DNA of 60,994 nucleotides, from assembly GCA_938005315.1 (NCBI GenBank), contig CALLOB010000063.1, positions 1 through 60,994 of the forward strand. Direction: 5' to 3'. The DNA comes from an uncultured Phycisphaerae bacterium. Its GTDB lineage: Bacteria > Planctomycetota > Phycisphaerae > UBA1845 > PWPN01. The notes beneath the pieces are model-generated. The model was not told where the DNA came from, made no database searches, and saw only the letters and a list, made by a program, of their open reading frames with translations. This document shows, piece after piece, positions 25,853 through 35,231 of the stretch; the stretch's first letter is position 1, and each line of letters begins with the position of its first letter. A program made the translations under genes and the position numbers.

Positions 25853-26074
25853 AGCCTGATCGGATGCGCGGTCGGGCGTTTTGGGGCGTCGGTGCGCCGT
25901 CCATCGGACGGCCCTGCGGGATGTGAGCCGGACCGGCTGACACAGTCGGTCCAGGGGCCCGATGCAGGGCATCTTGACCGAAGCAGGCATCCGGAGACAA
26001 TCGACATCAGCGGAAGGCGCCGCCAGAGGTCTCGCCCGGCGGCTGTCCCCGCAACAGCAGCAGGAGGATCGGTC

Positions 26075-27367
26075 ATGCCGCAGGCCAGGACGCTGTCGCG
26101 CCGCGAAGCGCTTCGCATCATAGGCGGTGCCGCCGCGGCGGGCGCGGGTATCGCAAGCCGGCCGCGGATCGCCCGCGGAGTACTGGGGGCCAACGAGCGC
26201 ATTCGCCTTGCCGTCATCGGAACCGGCGGCATGGGCACCCGACACCTGGAAGCCCTGGCGGTCAATCCGCAGTGCACGGTCGCGATCGTCTGCGACTGCT
26301 TCAGGCCGCGCTATGAGAATGCCATCGGCGTGGTCGAAAAGCTCTCCGGTCGGGCGCCGGAGGGCTTCCAGGATTTCCGGCCGGTTCTCGACCGTCCGGA
26401 CATCGACGCGATCTTCGCACCGCTGCCGGACCACTGGCATCCGCTGATGACCATCCTGGCCTGTCAGGCGGGCAAGGATGTGTACGTCGAGAAGCCGGCC
26501 TCACCGACGGTGGCGGAGGGCCGGGCGATGGTCGAGGCCGCCCGACGTTACGGCCGGGTGGTGCAACTGGGGACGCAGCAGCGGTCGATGACCATCTTCC
26601 AGGATGCCATGCGGCTGATCCACGAGGGCCGGCTGGGCCGGATCACCTCCGCGACCTGCTGGATCGGCAACAACGGCATGTTCCTGCACGAGACATTCAC
26701 CGATCCGCCGCCCGGGCTGGACTGGGACCTGTGGCTGGGTCCGGCGCCGTACAAGCCCTATTCCCCCGAGCACCACTACGGCTTCATGGGCCTGCACGAC
26801 TACTGCCGGGGCGGGCAGCTGACCAACTGGGGCGTGCACCTCATCGACATCGTGCACTGGGGCATCGGCCAGGACCGGCCGCTGTCGGTGCAGGCTGTGG
26901 GCGTCAATCCGTGCGGCGGCGCGGGCGCCGACAATCACGACACCGTCGAGGCGATTCTGGAATACAAGGGCGTGACGGTCACCTGGGAGCAGCGTTATTC
27001 GCCCCATTACTACGGCCGCGGATACGGTATCAGGTTCAACGGGACCAGGGGGCAGCTGCTGATCGACCGCAACACGTTCGAGGTGCATCCGGCCGGTCTG
27101 GGCATTCCACGCTACGAGGGCGAGCCCGAGCGGAGCTGGGCCCACCCCCCGCACCACAACGATTTCTTCGCGTGCATCCGCAGCCGCAAGCGACCGGCCG
27201 CCGACATCGAGCAGGGACACCGGTCGACGACCGCCGTGCTGCTGGCCGGCATCGCTCTCAAGGTGAGGCGCAAGCTCATCTGGGACGCCGAGACCGAAAC
27301 CTTCGTCCGGGACGAGGAGGCCAATCGTTACCTCTCACGGGCCTACCGGCCGCCGTGGCATCTGTAA
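26075..27367 (+). CDS. Exported Gfo/Idh/MocA family oxidoreductase
   Basis: A 430-residue NAD(P)-dependent sugar or polyol dehydrogenase-type protein. The N-terminus SRREALRIIGGAAAAG is a Tat-type signal (S-R-R), so it is probably exported folded with its cofactor. The nucleotide fold shows in LAVIGTGGMGTRHLEAL near residue 47, and the family Lys-Pro in DVYVEKPASPT near 135; WLGPAPYKPYSPEHHYGF and the GGQLTNWGVHLIDIVHWG segment carry the downstream His/Asp residues. AGGAGG precedes ATG 26075. Planctomycetes carry many such Tat-exported members in glycan loci, and the neighbours here fit that setting. Substrate unknown. Confidence 0.9.
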   Translation: MPQARTLSRREALRIIGGAAAAGAGIASRPRIARGVLGANERIRLAVIGTGGMGTRHLEALAVNPQCTVAIVCDCFRPRYENAIGVVEKLSGRAPEGFQDFRPVLDRPDIDAIFAPLPDHWHPLMTILACQAGKDVYVEKPASPTVAEGRAMVEAARRYGRVVQLGTQQRSMTIFQDAMRLIHEGRLGRITSATCWIGNNGMFLHETFTDPPPGLDWDLWLGPAPYKPYSPEHHYGFMGLHDYCRGGQLTNWGVHLIDIVHWGIGQDRPLSVQAVGVNPCGGAGADNHDTVEAILEYKGVTVTWEQRYSPHYYGRGYGIRFNGTRGQLLIDRNTFEVHPAGLGIPRYEGEPERSWAHPPHHNDFFACIRSRKRPAADIEQGHRSTTAVLLAGIALKVRRKLIWDAETETFVRDEEANRYLSRAYRPPWHL

Positions 27368-27401
27368 ACTCCGAAGCCGGCTGAATCGAGGAGCCCAACG
27401 T

Positions 27402-29519
27402 ATGAACACCCTCCTGCGCAACTGCATCGGCGGCCTGCTGGCCGGGGTGATCCTGATAGCCGTCCGGACCGTGCCCCTGCAGGCCTCGACCGCCGACGCC
27501 CTGCTGGCGGATCTGGTCGGCGAGGACGAGCCGGCCCGCGCCCTCGCCCGGCAGCTGCTGGTCCGGGAAGATCCTCTCGATGTCGTTCCCCGCCTGACGC
27601 GGCTGCTGGATGACCAGAGACTGGCTGTGCGCGCGGCGGCCTTCATGACTCTTGCCGATATCGTCAATGAGCTGACGGTTCCCGGTCGCGAAAGTGAACG
27701 AGCCCAGGTGGCCTCGCAGCTGACGGCGATACTGGGTTCCGACAGCTCTGCCGTCCTGAAGCAGCGCGTGCTGCGCGTGTTGGCGGTGGCCGTTCCCGCG
27801 GGATTCGACGTCGGTTCCATCGCGGCGTTGCTGACGGACCCCGAGCTGCGCGAACCGGCGCGGGCCTGCCTGGTCGAAATGGGCACGCCCGAGGCGGTCG
27901 AAGCCCTTTGCCGCTTCCTGCCGCAGGCTGAAACGGCGTTTCAGCCGGCGATCCTGCACGGGCTGGGGCAGTTGAGGGATGCCCGCTGCATCGAGACGGT
28001 CCGGCCGCTGCTGTCCTCGAGGGATCCTCAGGTCCGGGCGGCTGCAGCGCTTTCGCTGGCGTGGACCGGCGATCCGTGGCTGCTGCCGGAGGTGCAGGCG
28101 GTCGTGGCCGGCGCCGACGAGGCGACCCGGCGTGAGGCCGTGGATGCGCTCGTTCGGCTGGTCCGTCGTATTGAGCAGCGGGGCGGAAACTGGGAGACGG
28201 CGTCGGCCGCCTACCGCGCGATGCTCGCCGCCTCCGATCCCGTCTTACGGGATGCCGGGCTGGCGGGACTCGGGCGGATCGGCGACGGCAGCTGCGTGCC
28301 GGCGATGCTGGAGGTTGTGAAGGCCGCCGCCAACCCCACGCGGCTGGTGGGCATCGCGGCCCTGCGGGACATGCAGGGCGTGGACGTAACCCGGGCGATC
28401 GTCGAGGGGTATTCAGGGCTGGAGCCGGACCTGCAGCTGGCGATGCTTCCCGTGCTGGCGGCCCGGAAACATCCGTTGGCGGGAGGGATCCTGAAGGAGG
28501 CCGCGCAATCGAATGATCCGACGATGCGTCTGGCCGGTCTCGAGGGATTGGCCGTGTCGGGACTGGCCGAGGGGATCGACCCGCTGGCCGCGGCCGCGCG
28601 AAGCGGCCCGGAAGCCGAAAGGCAGGTCGCTGTTGCCGGACTGATCACCCTGGCCGAAGCCATCCGGACGGCGCAAGGCGCGAAGGCGGGCTCCGAGGCG
28701 GGGCGTGCGTACCTGCTGGCCTGGGAGGTCGCCGATCCGGCCGATCGGGAGCTTCGCGCCCGGGCGGTCGCCGGTCTGACCGCCTGTCCGGTCCCTGAGG
28801 CTTCAGGGGTCGTCAGGGCGGCGGCCTCGGATCCGGGGTTGCAGGATCAGTTCCCCCCGCTGGTGCTGGCTGTGGGTGGTGCGTTGACCGCCGCGGACCG
28901 CAAGACCGAGGCGCTGGAACTCTACGAGATGCTTCGGGCCGCCCGTCCTTCGACCGCGGTGCTGGCCGAGCTGGCCAAGGCGATGCGCGCGGCCGGGGCG
29001 GAGGTGGACCTGCGGGGGCTTCTGGGCACGGTGACCCGCTGGTGGGTCGTCGGACCGTTCGAACTGGGCGAGGCGAACGCCGGCTGGAACACGCCTTACG
29101 TCGGCGAACCGGACGTCAACCTCGTCGCGCGGTACATGAGCGGCAAGCGGCGGGTGGCCTGGACGAAGGTCGTGTCCGACGATCCGGACGGGATCATCGA
29201 CCTCCGCAAGACGGTCGCCGACACCGACCAGGCCATCGCCTACGCCTATACCGAAGTCGAGCTGCCCGAGGCGGCCGAGGCGGTGCTGCTGGTCGGCGTG
29301 GACGACAGCCAGAAGGTCTGGGTCAACGGGCAGCTGGTTCACGATCAGTTCGTCGCCCGGGCCCTGACGGTGGATGCAGACCGGATCCCTGTGAAGCTGC
29401 GGGCCGGGACCAACCGCATCCTGATGAAGGTCTGGCAGAACACGATGGGCTGGGCGTTCTGCATGCGGATCGTGGACGCGAACGGGCGGGCGCTGGATTT
29501 CACGCAGAAGGACGGCTGA
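27402..29519 (+). CDS. Secreted HEAT-repeat protein with C-terminal beta-sandwich
   Basis: A 705-residue protein with a signal peptide (about 1-29). Residues about 35-540 are helical HEAT-like repeats (for example EPARACLVEMGTPEAVEALC, DPQVRAAAALSLAWTGDPWL), a solenoid for protein contact. From about 545 (WWVVGPFELGEANAGW) the protein becomes a beta-sandwich with LVGVDDSQKVWVNGQLVHD and LRAGTNRILMKVWQNTMGW, the pattern seen in PA14-like and galactose-binding domains of secreted planctomycete proteins. The gene follows the oxidoreductase by 34 bases and precedes the FG-GAP gene by 9, so the three are probably co-transcribed. The role may be glycan or cell-surface binding (inference). Confidence 0.75.
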   Translation: MNTLLRNCIGGLLAGVILIAVRTVPLQASTADALLADLVGEDEPARALARQLLVREDPLDVVPRLTRLLDDQRLAVRAAAFMTLADIVNELTVPGRESERAQVASQLTAILGSDSSAVLKQRVLRVLAVAVPAGFDVGSIAALLTDPELREPARACLVEMGTPEAVEALCRFLPQAETAFQPAILHGLGQLRDARCIETVRPLLSSRDPQVRAAAALSLAWTGDPWLLPEVQAVVAGADEATRREAVDALVRLVRRIEQRGGNWETASAAYRAMLAASDPVLRDAGLAGLGRIGDGSCVPAMLEVVKAAANPTRLVGIAALRDMQGVDVTRAIVEGYSGLEPDLQLAMLPVLAARKHPLAGGILKEAAQSNDPTMRLAGLEGLAVSGLAEGIDPLAAAARSGPEAERQVAVAGLITLAEAIRTAQGAKAGSEAGRAYLLAWEVADPADRELRARAVAGLTACPVPEASGVVRAAASDPGLQDQFPPLVLAVGGALTAADRKTEALELYEMLRAARPSTAVLAELAKAMRAAGAEVDLRGLLGTVTRWWVVGPFELGEANAGWNTPYVGEPDVNLVARYMSGKRRVAWTKVVSDDPDGIIDLRKTVADTDQAIAYAYTEVELPEAAEAVLLVGVDDSQKVWVNGQLVHDQFVARALTVDADRIPVKLRAGTNRILMKVWQNTMGWAFCMRIVDANGRALDFTQKDG

Positions 29520-29528
29520 GGGAGGGCG

Positions 29529-30692
29529 ATGATGCGCATCGGCGGCGGGATGGCGGCAGCGTGGTTTCTGCTGGTTGCGGTGGCGGTGCTGTCGGCGGCC
29601 GAGCCGCTGCGCTTCGAACGCAGCCGGATCGGCGATGTGACCTTCGAGGCCGCATCGGCGTTCGATGTCGACCGGGACGGGCACCTCGACATCGTCTGCG
29701 GCGGCTGCTGGTTTCCGGGGCCCGACTTCCGCCGTCAGATCCGCATCACCGAGCCCATGCGGGTGGACGATTACTACGACGACTTTTCCGACTACCCGAT
29801 GGACGTCAACGGTGACGGCTATGAGGATATCATCACCGGCGGCTGGTGGGGCGGGACGCTGCAGTGGAGGGAGAACCCCCGCGGCCGGCCGGTGGAGTGG
29901 ACCACGCACGAGATCGACCGGTGCGGGAACATTGAGACCACGCGTTTCTGGGACGTGGACGGCGACGGACACGTCGAGGTGGTGCCCAACGCCGGGGGTC
30001 GGGTGGCGGTGTACCGGCTGGTTCGCGGTCCGGACGGGAGGGGGACCGGCCAGTTCACCCGGCACGTGATCAAGCCCGACGGCTGCGGGCACGGGCTGGG
30101 GTTCGGCGACGTCAACGGCGACGGACGGGGCGACTTCGTCGTGCCGGACGGCTGGATCGAGGCCCCGGCCGATCCGTTCCAGGGTCAGTGGATCTGGCAT
30201 CCGGAGTTCAGCCTGCGGTCGGCGTCGGTGCCGATCCTGGTGCACGACGTCAACGAGGACGGCCGGGCGGACCTGATCGTCGGTTCGGCGCATAACTACG
30301 GCCTGTGGTGGTACGAGCAGAGAGTCGACACCGCAGGCGCGCGGCAATGGATCCGCCATGACATCGACCCCGACCGCTCGCAGTACCATGACCTGGCCCT
30401 TGCCGATATCGATCGCGATGGCAGGCTCGATCTGGTCACCGGCAAACGGTATCGGGCACACCAGGAGCACGACCCGGGATCGCTGGACCCGGTGGGTCTT
30501 TACTATTTCCGCATCGACCGGGGGCGGTTCATCCGCCGCACGCTGGACTACGGCCCGGTCGGCCAGGCCAGCGGGGCGGGCATCTACCTGTGGATCGAGG
30601 ACCTGGACGCCAACGGGTGGCCGGACGTCATCGCACCGGGCAAGGAGGGGCTGTTTCTGTTCCGCAACCTGGGCCCGCGTCCGGCCCCCTGA
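29529..30692 (+). CDS. Secreted FG-GAP/VCBS repeat protein
   Basis: A 387-residue protein with a signal peptide (hydrophobic to about residue 24). It is built of calcium-binding FG-GAP/VCBS blades: FDVDRDGHLDIVCGG, MDVNGDGYEDIITGG, WDVDGDGHVEVVPNAGG, GDVNGDGRGDFVVPDG, HDVNEDGRADLIVGSA, ADIDRDGRLDLVTGK and a final LDANGWPDVIAPG. Seven blades would close a beta-propeller. ATGATG gives two start choices; the second (29532) has better spacing to GGGAGG. It directly follows the HEAT gene. Such proteins bind polysaccharide or other surface partners; no catalytic residues are evident. Confidence 0.82.
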   Translation: MMRIGGGMAAAWFLLVAVAVLSAAEPLRFERSRIGDVTFEAASAFDVDRDGHLDIVCGGCWFPGPDFRRQIRITEPMRVDDYYDDFSDYPMDVNGDGYEDIITGGWWGGTLQWRENPRGRPVEWTTHEIDRCGNIETTRFWDVDGDGHVEVVPNAGGRVAVYRLVRGPDGRGTGQFTRHVIKPDGCGHGLGFGDVNGDGRGDFVVPDGWIEAPADPFQGQWIWHPEFSLRSASVPILVHDVNEDGRADLIVGSAHNYGLWWYEQRVDTAGARQWIRHDIDPDRSQYHDLALADIDRDGRLDLVTGKRYRAHQEHDPGSLDPVGLYYFRIDRGRFIRRTLDYGPVGQASGAGIYLWIEDLDANGWPDVIAPGKEGLFLFRNLGPRPAP

Positions 30693-30919
30693 GCCCCAGT
30701 CGGTGTTCCCTGGCCACTGAGACGTGAGCACACCTGCTGCCGCGCGCAATGTTGCCAGTCGCGATTCGGCAGTGCTTTTGGCTGCAGCGGGCGGTCTCCG
30801 AGCGTGCCGCCGGCCAGTCCCGCATCGGTGATGGTCGGATGTGGTTCCGCGGAGAAGCGGCCAGGCTGGAGGCATGTCGGCGAACGTGCCGGAGGGGGTG
30901 AGGACCGGCAGGCGACGGT

Positions 30920-30925
30920 TATAAT
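30920..30925 (+). promoter_or_regulatory. -10 box (TATAAT) upstream of the amidase gene
   Basis: A perfect TATAAT lies 62 bases before the ATG at 30988, within the 295-base gap after the FG-GAP gene, suggesting that the amidase has its own promoter. No clear -35 was found. Confidence 0.4.
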
Positions 30926-30987
30926 CCCCGGAGTCGCCGACCCCAGGCAGAGCCGCGCGACATGTGGTGGGAAACGGGAGGTCCGCC

Positions 30988-31818
30988 ATGGTCCGTATCG
31001 GCATGGGGCAGATGTACGTGGTCGGCGGCGATCTCCGGGGCAACCTGGTCCGCGCGGAGGCCACGATCCGCAGGGCCGGCCAGAGCGGCTGCCATGTCGT
31101 GGTGCTGCCGGAATGCCTGGACGCGGGCTGGACGCACCCGTCGGCCCGCGAACTGGCCCGTCCGATTCCGGGGGAGACCAGTGAAGAACTGGCCCGGGCG
31201 GCCCGCGGCGCGGGGCTGTATGTTGTCGCCGGCCTGACGGAGCGCTGCGGAGAGGCCATCTACAACAGTTCGGTTCTGATCGATCCCGAGGGGCGGCTCC
31301 TTCTGCGGCACCGCAAGATCAACGAGCTGGACATCGCCCACGATCTGTATGCGATCGGCGACAGCCTGGCGGTTGCCCACACGCCGCTGGGGACGATCGG
31401 AATTCCCATCTGCGCCGACAACTTCCCGGACAACACCGCACTGGGCCATGCCCTGGCCCGCATGGGCGCCCGGATGCTGCTTTCACCGAGCGCGTGGGCC
31501 GTGGATGCGGATCACGACAACACCGCGAACCCCTGCCGGACGATCTGGATCGAGGCCTACACCCATCTGGCCCGGCTCTACGACCTTGTCGTCGTCGGGG
31601 TCAGCAACGTCGGCTGGCTGACGGCCGGTCCGTGGGCCGGTCGCAAGTGCATAGGCTACAGTCTGGCCGTCGGACCGGGCGGACGCATCATCGGCGAGGG
31701 GCGCTACGGGCACGACGCCGAGGAACTCGTGGTCATGGACGTTGAGGTTCCGCCGCCCATCGCCCGGGGAACCGGTTTCGCCGCGGCGCTGCGGGCCCGA
31801 GGCTACACCGGGCCGTAG
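30988..31818 (+). CDS. Carbon-nitrogen hydrolase (nitrilase superfamily)
   Basis: A 276-residue cytosolic-type amidase. The catalytic triad is complete: Glu 42 (VLPECLDAGW), Lys 110 (RHRKINELD) and Cys 142 (GIPICADNFPD). ATG 30988 follows GGGAGG by about 8 bases and begins MVRIGMGQM, normal for the family. Nitrilase-superfamily enzymes hydrolyse linear amides, carbamoyl groups or nitriles; the exact substrate cannot be told. It lies in a run of carbohydrate genes and 74 bases before the GH2 gene, with separate -10 boxes upstream of both, so they may not form one operon. Confidence 0.88.
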   Translation: MVRIGMGQMYVVGGDLRGNLVRAEATIRRAGQSGCHVVVLPECLDAGWTHPSARELARPIPGETSEELARAARGAGLYVVAGLTERCGEAIYNSSVLIDPEGRLLLRHRKINELDIAHDLYAIGDSLAVAHTPLGTIGIPICADNFPDNTALGHALARMGARMLLSPSAWAVDADHDNTANPCRTIWIEAYTHLARLYDLVVVGVSNVGWLTAGPWAGRKCIGYSLAVGPGGRIIGEGRYGHDAEELVVMDVEVPPPIARGTGFAAALRARGYTGP

Positions 31819-31879
31819 CGAATACGGGCACGGGGGCGAGCATGCCCGCGGCCTCTGGCACGCGACGGGGACGGCGGTG

Positions 31880-31885
31880 TATAGT
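31880..31885 (+). promoter_or_regulatory. -10 box (TATAGT) 7 bases before the GH2 start codon
   Basis: TATAGT ends 7 bases before ATG 31893, the same spacing and hexamer as in front of prmC. There is no ribosome-binding site between them, so a leaderless transcript is predicted. A weak CTGGCA lies about 19 bases upstream. Confidence 0.45.
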
Positions 31886-31892
31886 CCCGGGC

Positions 31893-34800
31893 ATGTTCAC
31901 CTCCATCTTTCTGATCAGCATCGGTTCCTGGTTCAGCACGACAACGCCGGAGATTCCCTGGCCCGAGCATCCGCGGCCGGATTTCCAGCGGCCGGCGTGG
32001 CTCAATCTCAACGGTACATGGCAGTTCGAGTTCGACCCGCGGGACGTCGGGGAGAAGGAACAGTGGTACCTGCCCGGCGGCCGGACTCTGGCCCGCGAGA
32101 TCGTCGTGCCCTTCCCGTGGGAAAGCCGTCTCAGCGGCATCGGCGACACCGGGTACCAGGGTGTGGCCTGGTACGCGCGCCGGGTGACGCTGCCGGAGGG
32201 GGAAGACTGGGCCGGCCGGGATCCCTGGCTGATCATCGGGGCGTGCGACTGGGAGTGCCGGCTGTGGGTCAACGGCCGACCGGCCGGCGAGCACGTCGGC
32301 GGTTATGTGCCGTTCGAGGTCAACCTCGCCCCCTACGGCCGGCCCGGCGAGACGCTGTGGCTGGTCATCCGGGCGGTGGACCGCACCGATCCCCAGCAGC
32401 CCACGGGCAAGCAGGTCGGCTGGTACACCCGCACCAGCGGGATCTGGCAGACGGTTTATCTCGAGCCGCGTTCCAAGGCGTTTCTCCGGCGTTTCGAGGC
32501 TCACCCGGACGTTGCCCGGGGGACCATCGCCTGCCGCCTGAAGGTATCCAACAGCGCCGGGCTGAGCGCCCGGGTGGTGAGCCTCGACGGGGCCTTTCCT
32601 CCGGCCGACTGTGCCCGGTTGCCGGAATTCGGTTACGCGGTGTGCACCGTCCGGCCGGAGCGCCCCGAGACCTGGTCGCCCGAGCACCCCGTGCTCTATC
32701 CGGCGGCCATCGAGATCCTCGATGGCCCGCGGACGGTCGATCGCGTCGAAACCTACCTGGCTCTGCGCGAGATCTCCACCGCGCCGGCCCCCGGTCGCGA
32801 TTACCGCTATGTCTGTCTGAACGGCCGGCCGGTCTACCTGCGCGGGGCCCTGCACCAGTCCTTTCACCCCGACGGCATCTACCAGTATCCCGACGATGCG
32901 ACCCTGCGGAGCGATTACGAGCTGTGCAAGCGGATCGGCCTGAACATGCTTCGCATTCACATCAAGACCCCGATCCCGCGCGAGCTGTACTGGGCGGACA
33001 GGCTCGGCGTGCTGATCATGCAGGACATGCCGTGCTTCTGGCGCTATTCCGCCCAGGCCCGCGAGTGGTTCGAGCGGATGCTGCCGCGCGTGATTCAGCG
33101 CGACTTCAACCACCCCGCCGTGTTCGCCTGGGTCGACTTCAACGAGACCTGGGGCATCGGCGACGGCGGCTACGGGCCCGACCGCCACGCCTGGGTTTCC
33201 TCGATTTATGAATATACCCGGATTCTCGACCCCACCCGGCCGGTGGAGGACAACTCGCCCTGCAATTACGATCATGTGATCACCGACATCAACTCCTGGC
33301 ACTTCTATATCAACGACTACGACGAGGCCCGCCGGCACATCCGCGAGGTGGTCGAGAAGACCCGTCCCGGTTCGCCGTTCAACTACGTCCCCGGGCGGGT
33401 CCAGGACGACGACCCGCTGATCAACAGCGAATACGGCGGGATCAGCGCCGGCCTGGGCGACCAGGACATCAGCTGGTGCTTCAAGTACCTGACCAACGAC
33501 CTGCGACGGCACGACAAAATCTGCGGGTACGTCTACACGGAGCTGTCGGACATCGAGTGGGAGCACAACGGCTTCGTCAACTACGACCGCACGCCCAAGG
33601 AGTACGGCTATGACTACTGGCACGAGGGGTTGACGCTTGCCGACCTGAACGCCCCGGACTTCGTGGTCATCGACGCGCCTCCGTGCCTGCGGCTCGCGCC
33701 GGGCCAGACCCTGGAGGTGTCCACGCGGGTCAGCCATTTCTCCGACGCAACGGCCCCGGCGCCGGTGCTCCGCTGGCGGCAGGAGTGGCTGGATGTGTCC
33801 GGGCCGACGCCGCCCGCCGAGGGACACCGGGTGCGCGGCGCGTGGGATTCCCGGCCGATCGACTGGAAGCCGTTCGAGGTGGTGGACGGGCCGGCGGTGA
33901 CGGTGTCCGCCCCGGCCGCGGGAGGCCCGGCGGTGGGAGCGCTGCTGGTGGAGCTGATCGATCCGTCGTCGGCCGGCGGCTCCACGGCCGATACGCCGCG
34001 GGTGCTGGCCCGGAACTACGTCAACGTGTGGGTGGAGGCGCGGCTGCCTCGTACGGAGGTTCCGGACGACCGCAGCGTCGTCTTGCGCTTTGATCCGGGC
34101 GATTTCTCGGAGGCTCTTTGGGTCGGGAGTCCGACGGCAACCTTTTCGGGCATGCGACCGGAGAAGGTGTTCTGGGGGGGGGCGGGCAAGACCACCTACC
34201 GGCTGGAGTTGCCCGAGGGGCTGGACTTCGGCCGGCTGGACTGGCTGGAGCTGCGTACGGAGGTGTCGGCCAAGGCCGGCGAGGAGAAACTGGACTGGCC
34301 GGCGGTCAGGAAGCCTTTCGACTACCCTCAGACGGACGGGAAGAAATGGCCCAGCGAGATTACGGTTGCCTTCAACGGGGTTGAGGTCGCCCGTCAGGTC
34401 CTGGACGACGACCCGGCCGACGCCCGGGGCGTCCTTTCGCATGTCGAGCGGTTCCACCCGGGGTCTTACGGCCGGCTGCTGGCCGTCGGGATCGGTCGGG
34501 GCGACGCCGGCGGCCTCCTGGGGCGGGTTCTGGCCGCGTCGGCGGGCTCCCGGACGCTGACCGTGTGCCTGGCGGTGCCGGAGGACGCGCGCCATCGGGG
34601 CGGGCTGGCGATCTTCGGCGACCGCCTGGGCAGGTTCCCATTGGATCCGACGCTCACGCTGAGATTCCGTGAGCCGCATGGCCTGCGAGTGTCTGACCCC
34701 GATCGACCGGTGGCGGTGCAGCGGCTGATCGACCGGCTCATGACGCTGGTCACTGCGGCGGAGGCCGGTCGGCACTCGTGGCAATGGACTGTGCAGCAGC

Positions 34801-35189
34801 CCCCCGACAACTGGATGCAGCCGGACTTCGACGACGCGGCCTGGAGCACTGGCCAGGGAGGGTTCGGCCGCAAGGGCACGCCGAATGCCGTCGTCCGCAC
34901 GTTCTGGACGACGCCCGGGATCTGGCTGCGCACGACGTTTGAACTGCCGGCGGGCGTGCGTCCGTCCGGGGGGCACTGGCGGCTTTACCACGACGAGGAT
35001 GTCACGGTGTATCTCAACGGGCGGGAGGTGCTGAAACGCGCCGGACATGTCAGCGCTTACACCGACGTTCTGCTGGACGAGACCGCCCTGCAGGTCCTGG
35101 TCGAAGGCCGCAACGTGGTTGCGGTACACTGCCGACAGACCGAGGGCGACCAGTACGTCGACCTGGGACTGGTGGCGCTGAACGAGTGA
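31893..35189 (+). CDS. Glycoside hydrolase family 2 enzyme (beta-galactosidase/beta-glucuronidase type)
   Basis: A 1098-residue protein. MFTSIFLISIGSWFS may be a short signal. The N-terminal sugar-binding domain has LNGTWQFEFDP and FPWESRLSG; the jelly-roll includes CDWECRLWVNGRPAGEHVGGY. The TIM barrel begins near 300 (VYLRGALHQSFHPDGIY), with the acid/base Glu in FAWVDFNETWG and the nucleophile Glu in LINSEYGG. Residues about 600-960 are beta-rich linking domains, and the C-terminus (about 965-1098; WMQPDFDDAAWSTGQGGFG, then LYHDEDVTVYLNGREV) is a galactose-binding-like domain. ATG 31893 is chosen because a -10 box sits 7 bases before it. The substrate is a beta-linked galactose, glucuronate or mannose; family 2 cannot be split by eye. 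Confidence 0.88.
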   Translation: MFTSIFLISIGSWFSTTTPEIPWPEHPRPDFQRPAWLNLNGTWQFEFDPRDVGEKEQWYLPGGRTLAREIVVPFPWESRLSGIGDTGYQGVAWYARRVTLPEGEDWAGRDPWLIIGACDWECRLWVNGRPAGEHVGGYVPFEVNLAPYGRPGETLWLVIRAVDRTDPQQPTGKQVGWYTRTSGIWQTVYLEPRSKAFLRRFEAHPDVARGTIACRLKVSNSAGLSARVVSLDGAFPPADCARLPEFGYAVCTVRPERPETWSPEHPVLYPAAIEILDGPRTVDRVETYLALREISTAPAPGRDYRYVCLNGRPVYLRGALHQSFHPDGIYQYPDDATLRSDYELCKRIGLNMLRIHIKTPIPRELYWADRLGVLIMQDMPCFWRYSAQAREWFERMLPRVIQRDFNHPAVFAWVDFNETWGIGDGGYGPDRHAWVSSIYEYTRILDPTRPVEDNSPCNYDHVITDINSWHFYINDYDEARRHIREVVEKTRPGSPFNYVPGRVQDDDPLINSEYGGISAGLGDQDISWCFKYLTNDLRRHDKICGYVYTELSDIEWEHNGFVNYDRTPKEYGYDYWHEGLTLADLNAPDFVVIDAPPCLRLAPGQTLEVSTRVSHFSDATAPAPVLRWRQEWLDVSGPTPPAEGHRVRGAWDSRPIDWKPFEVVDGPAVTVSAPAAGGPAVGALLVELIDPSSAGGSTADTPRVLARNYVNVWVEARLPRTEVPDDRSVVLRFDPGDFSEALWVGSPTATFSGMRPEKVFWGGAGKTTYRLELPEGLDFGRLDWLELRTEVSAKAGEEKLDWPAVRKPFDYPQTDGKKWPSEITVAFNGVEVARQVLDDDPADARGVLSHVERFHPGSYGRLLAVGIGRGDAGGLLGRVLAASAGSRTLTVCLAVPEDARHRGGLAIFGDRLGRFPLDPTLTLRFREPHGLRVSDPDRPVAVQRLIDRLMTLVTAAEAGRHSWQWTVQQPPDNWMQPDFDDAAWSTGQGGFGRKGTPNAVVRTFWTTPGIWLRTTFELPAGVRPSGGHWRLYHDEDVTVYLNGREVLKRAGHVSAYTDVLLDETALQVLVEGRNVVAVHCRQTEGDQYVDLGLVALNE

Positions 35190-35231
35190 GGATTCGCCCG
35201 CGGCCCGGGCAGGCGTTTCCGCCGGGCGCGA

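Noticed and set aside
31803-35129. A 1108-codon minus-strand frame opposite the GH2 gene
   Set aside because: Antisense shadow; the plus strand has GH2 catalytic motifs and the minus reading has none.
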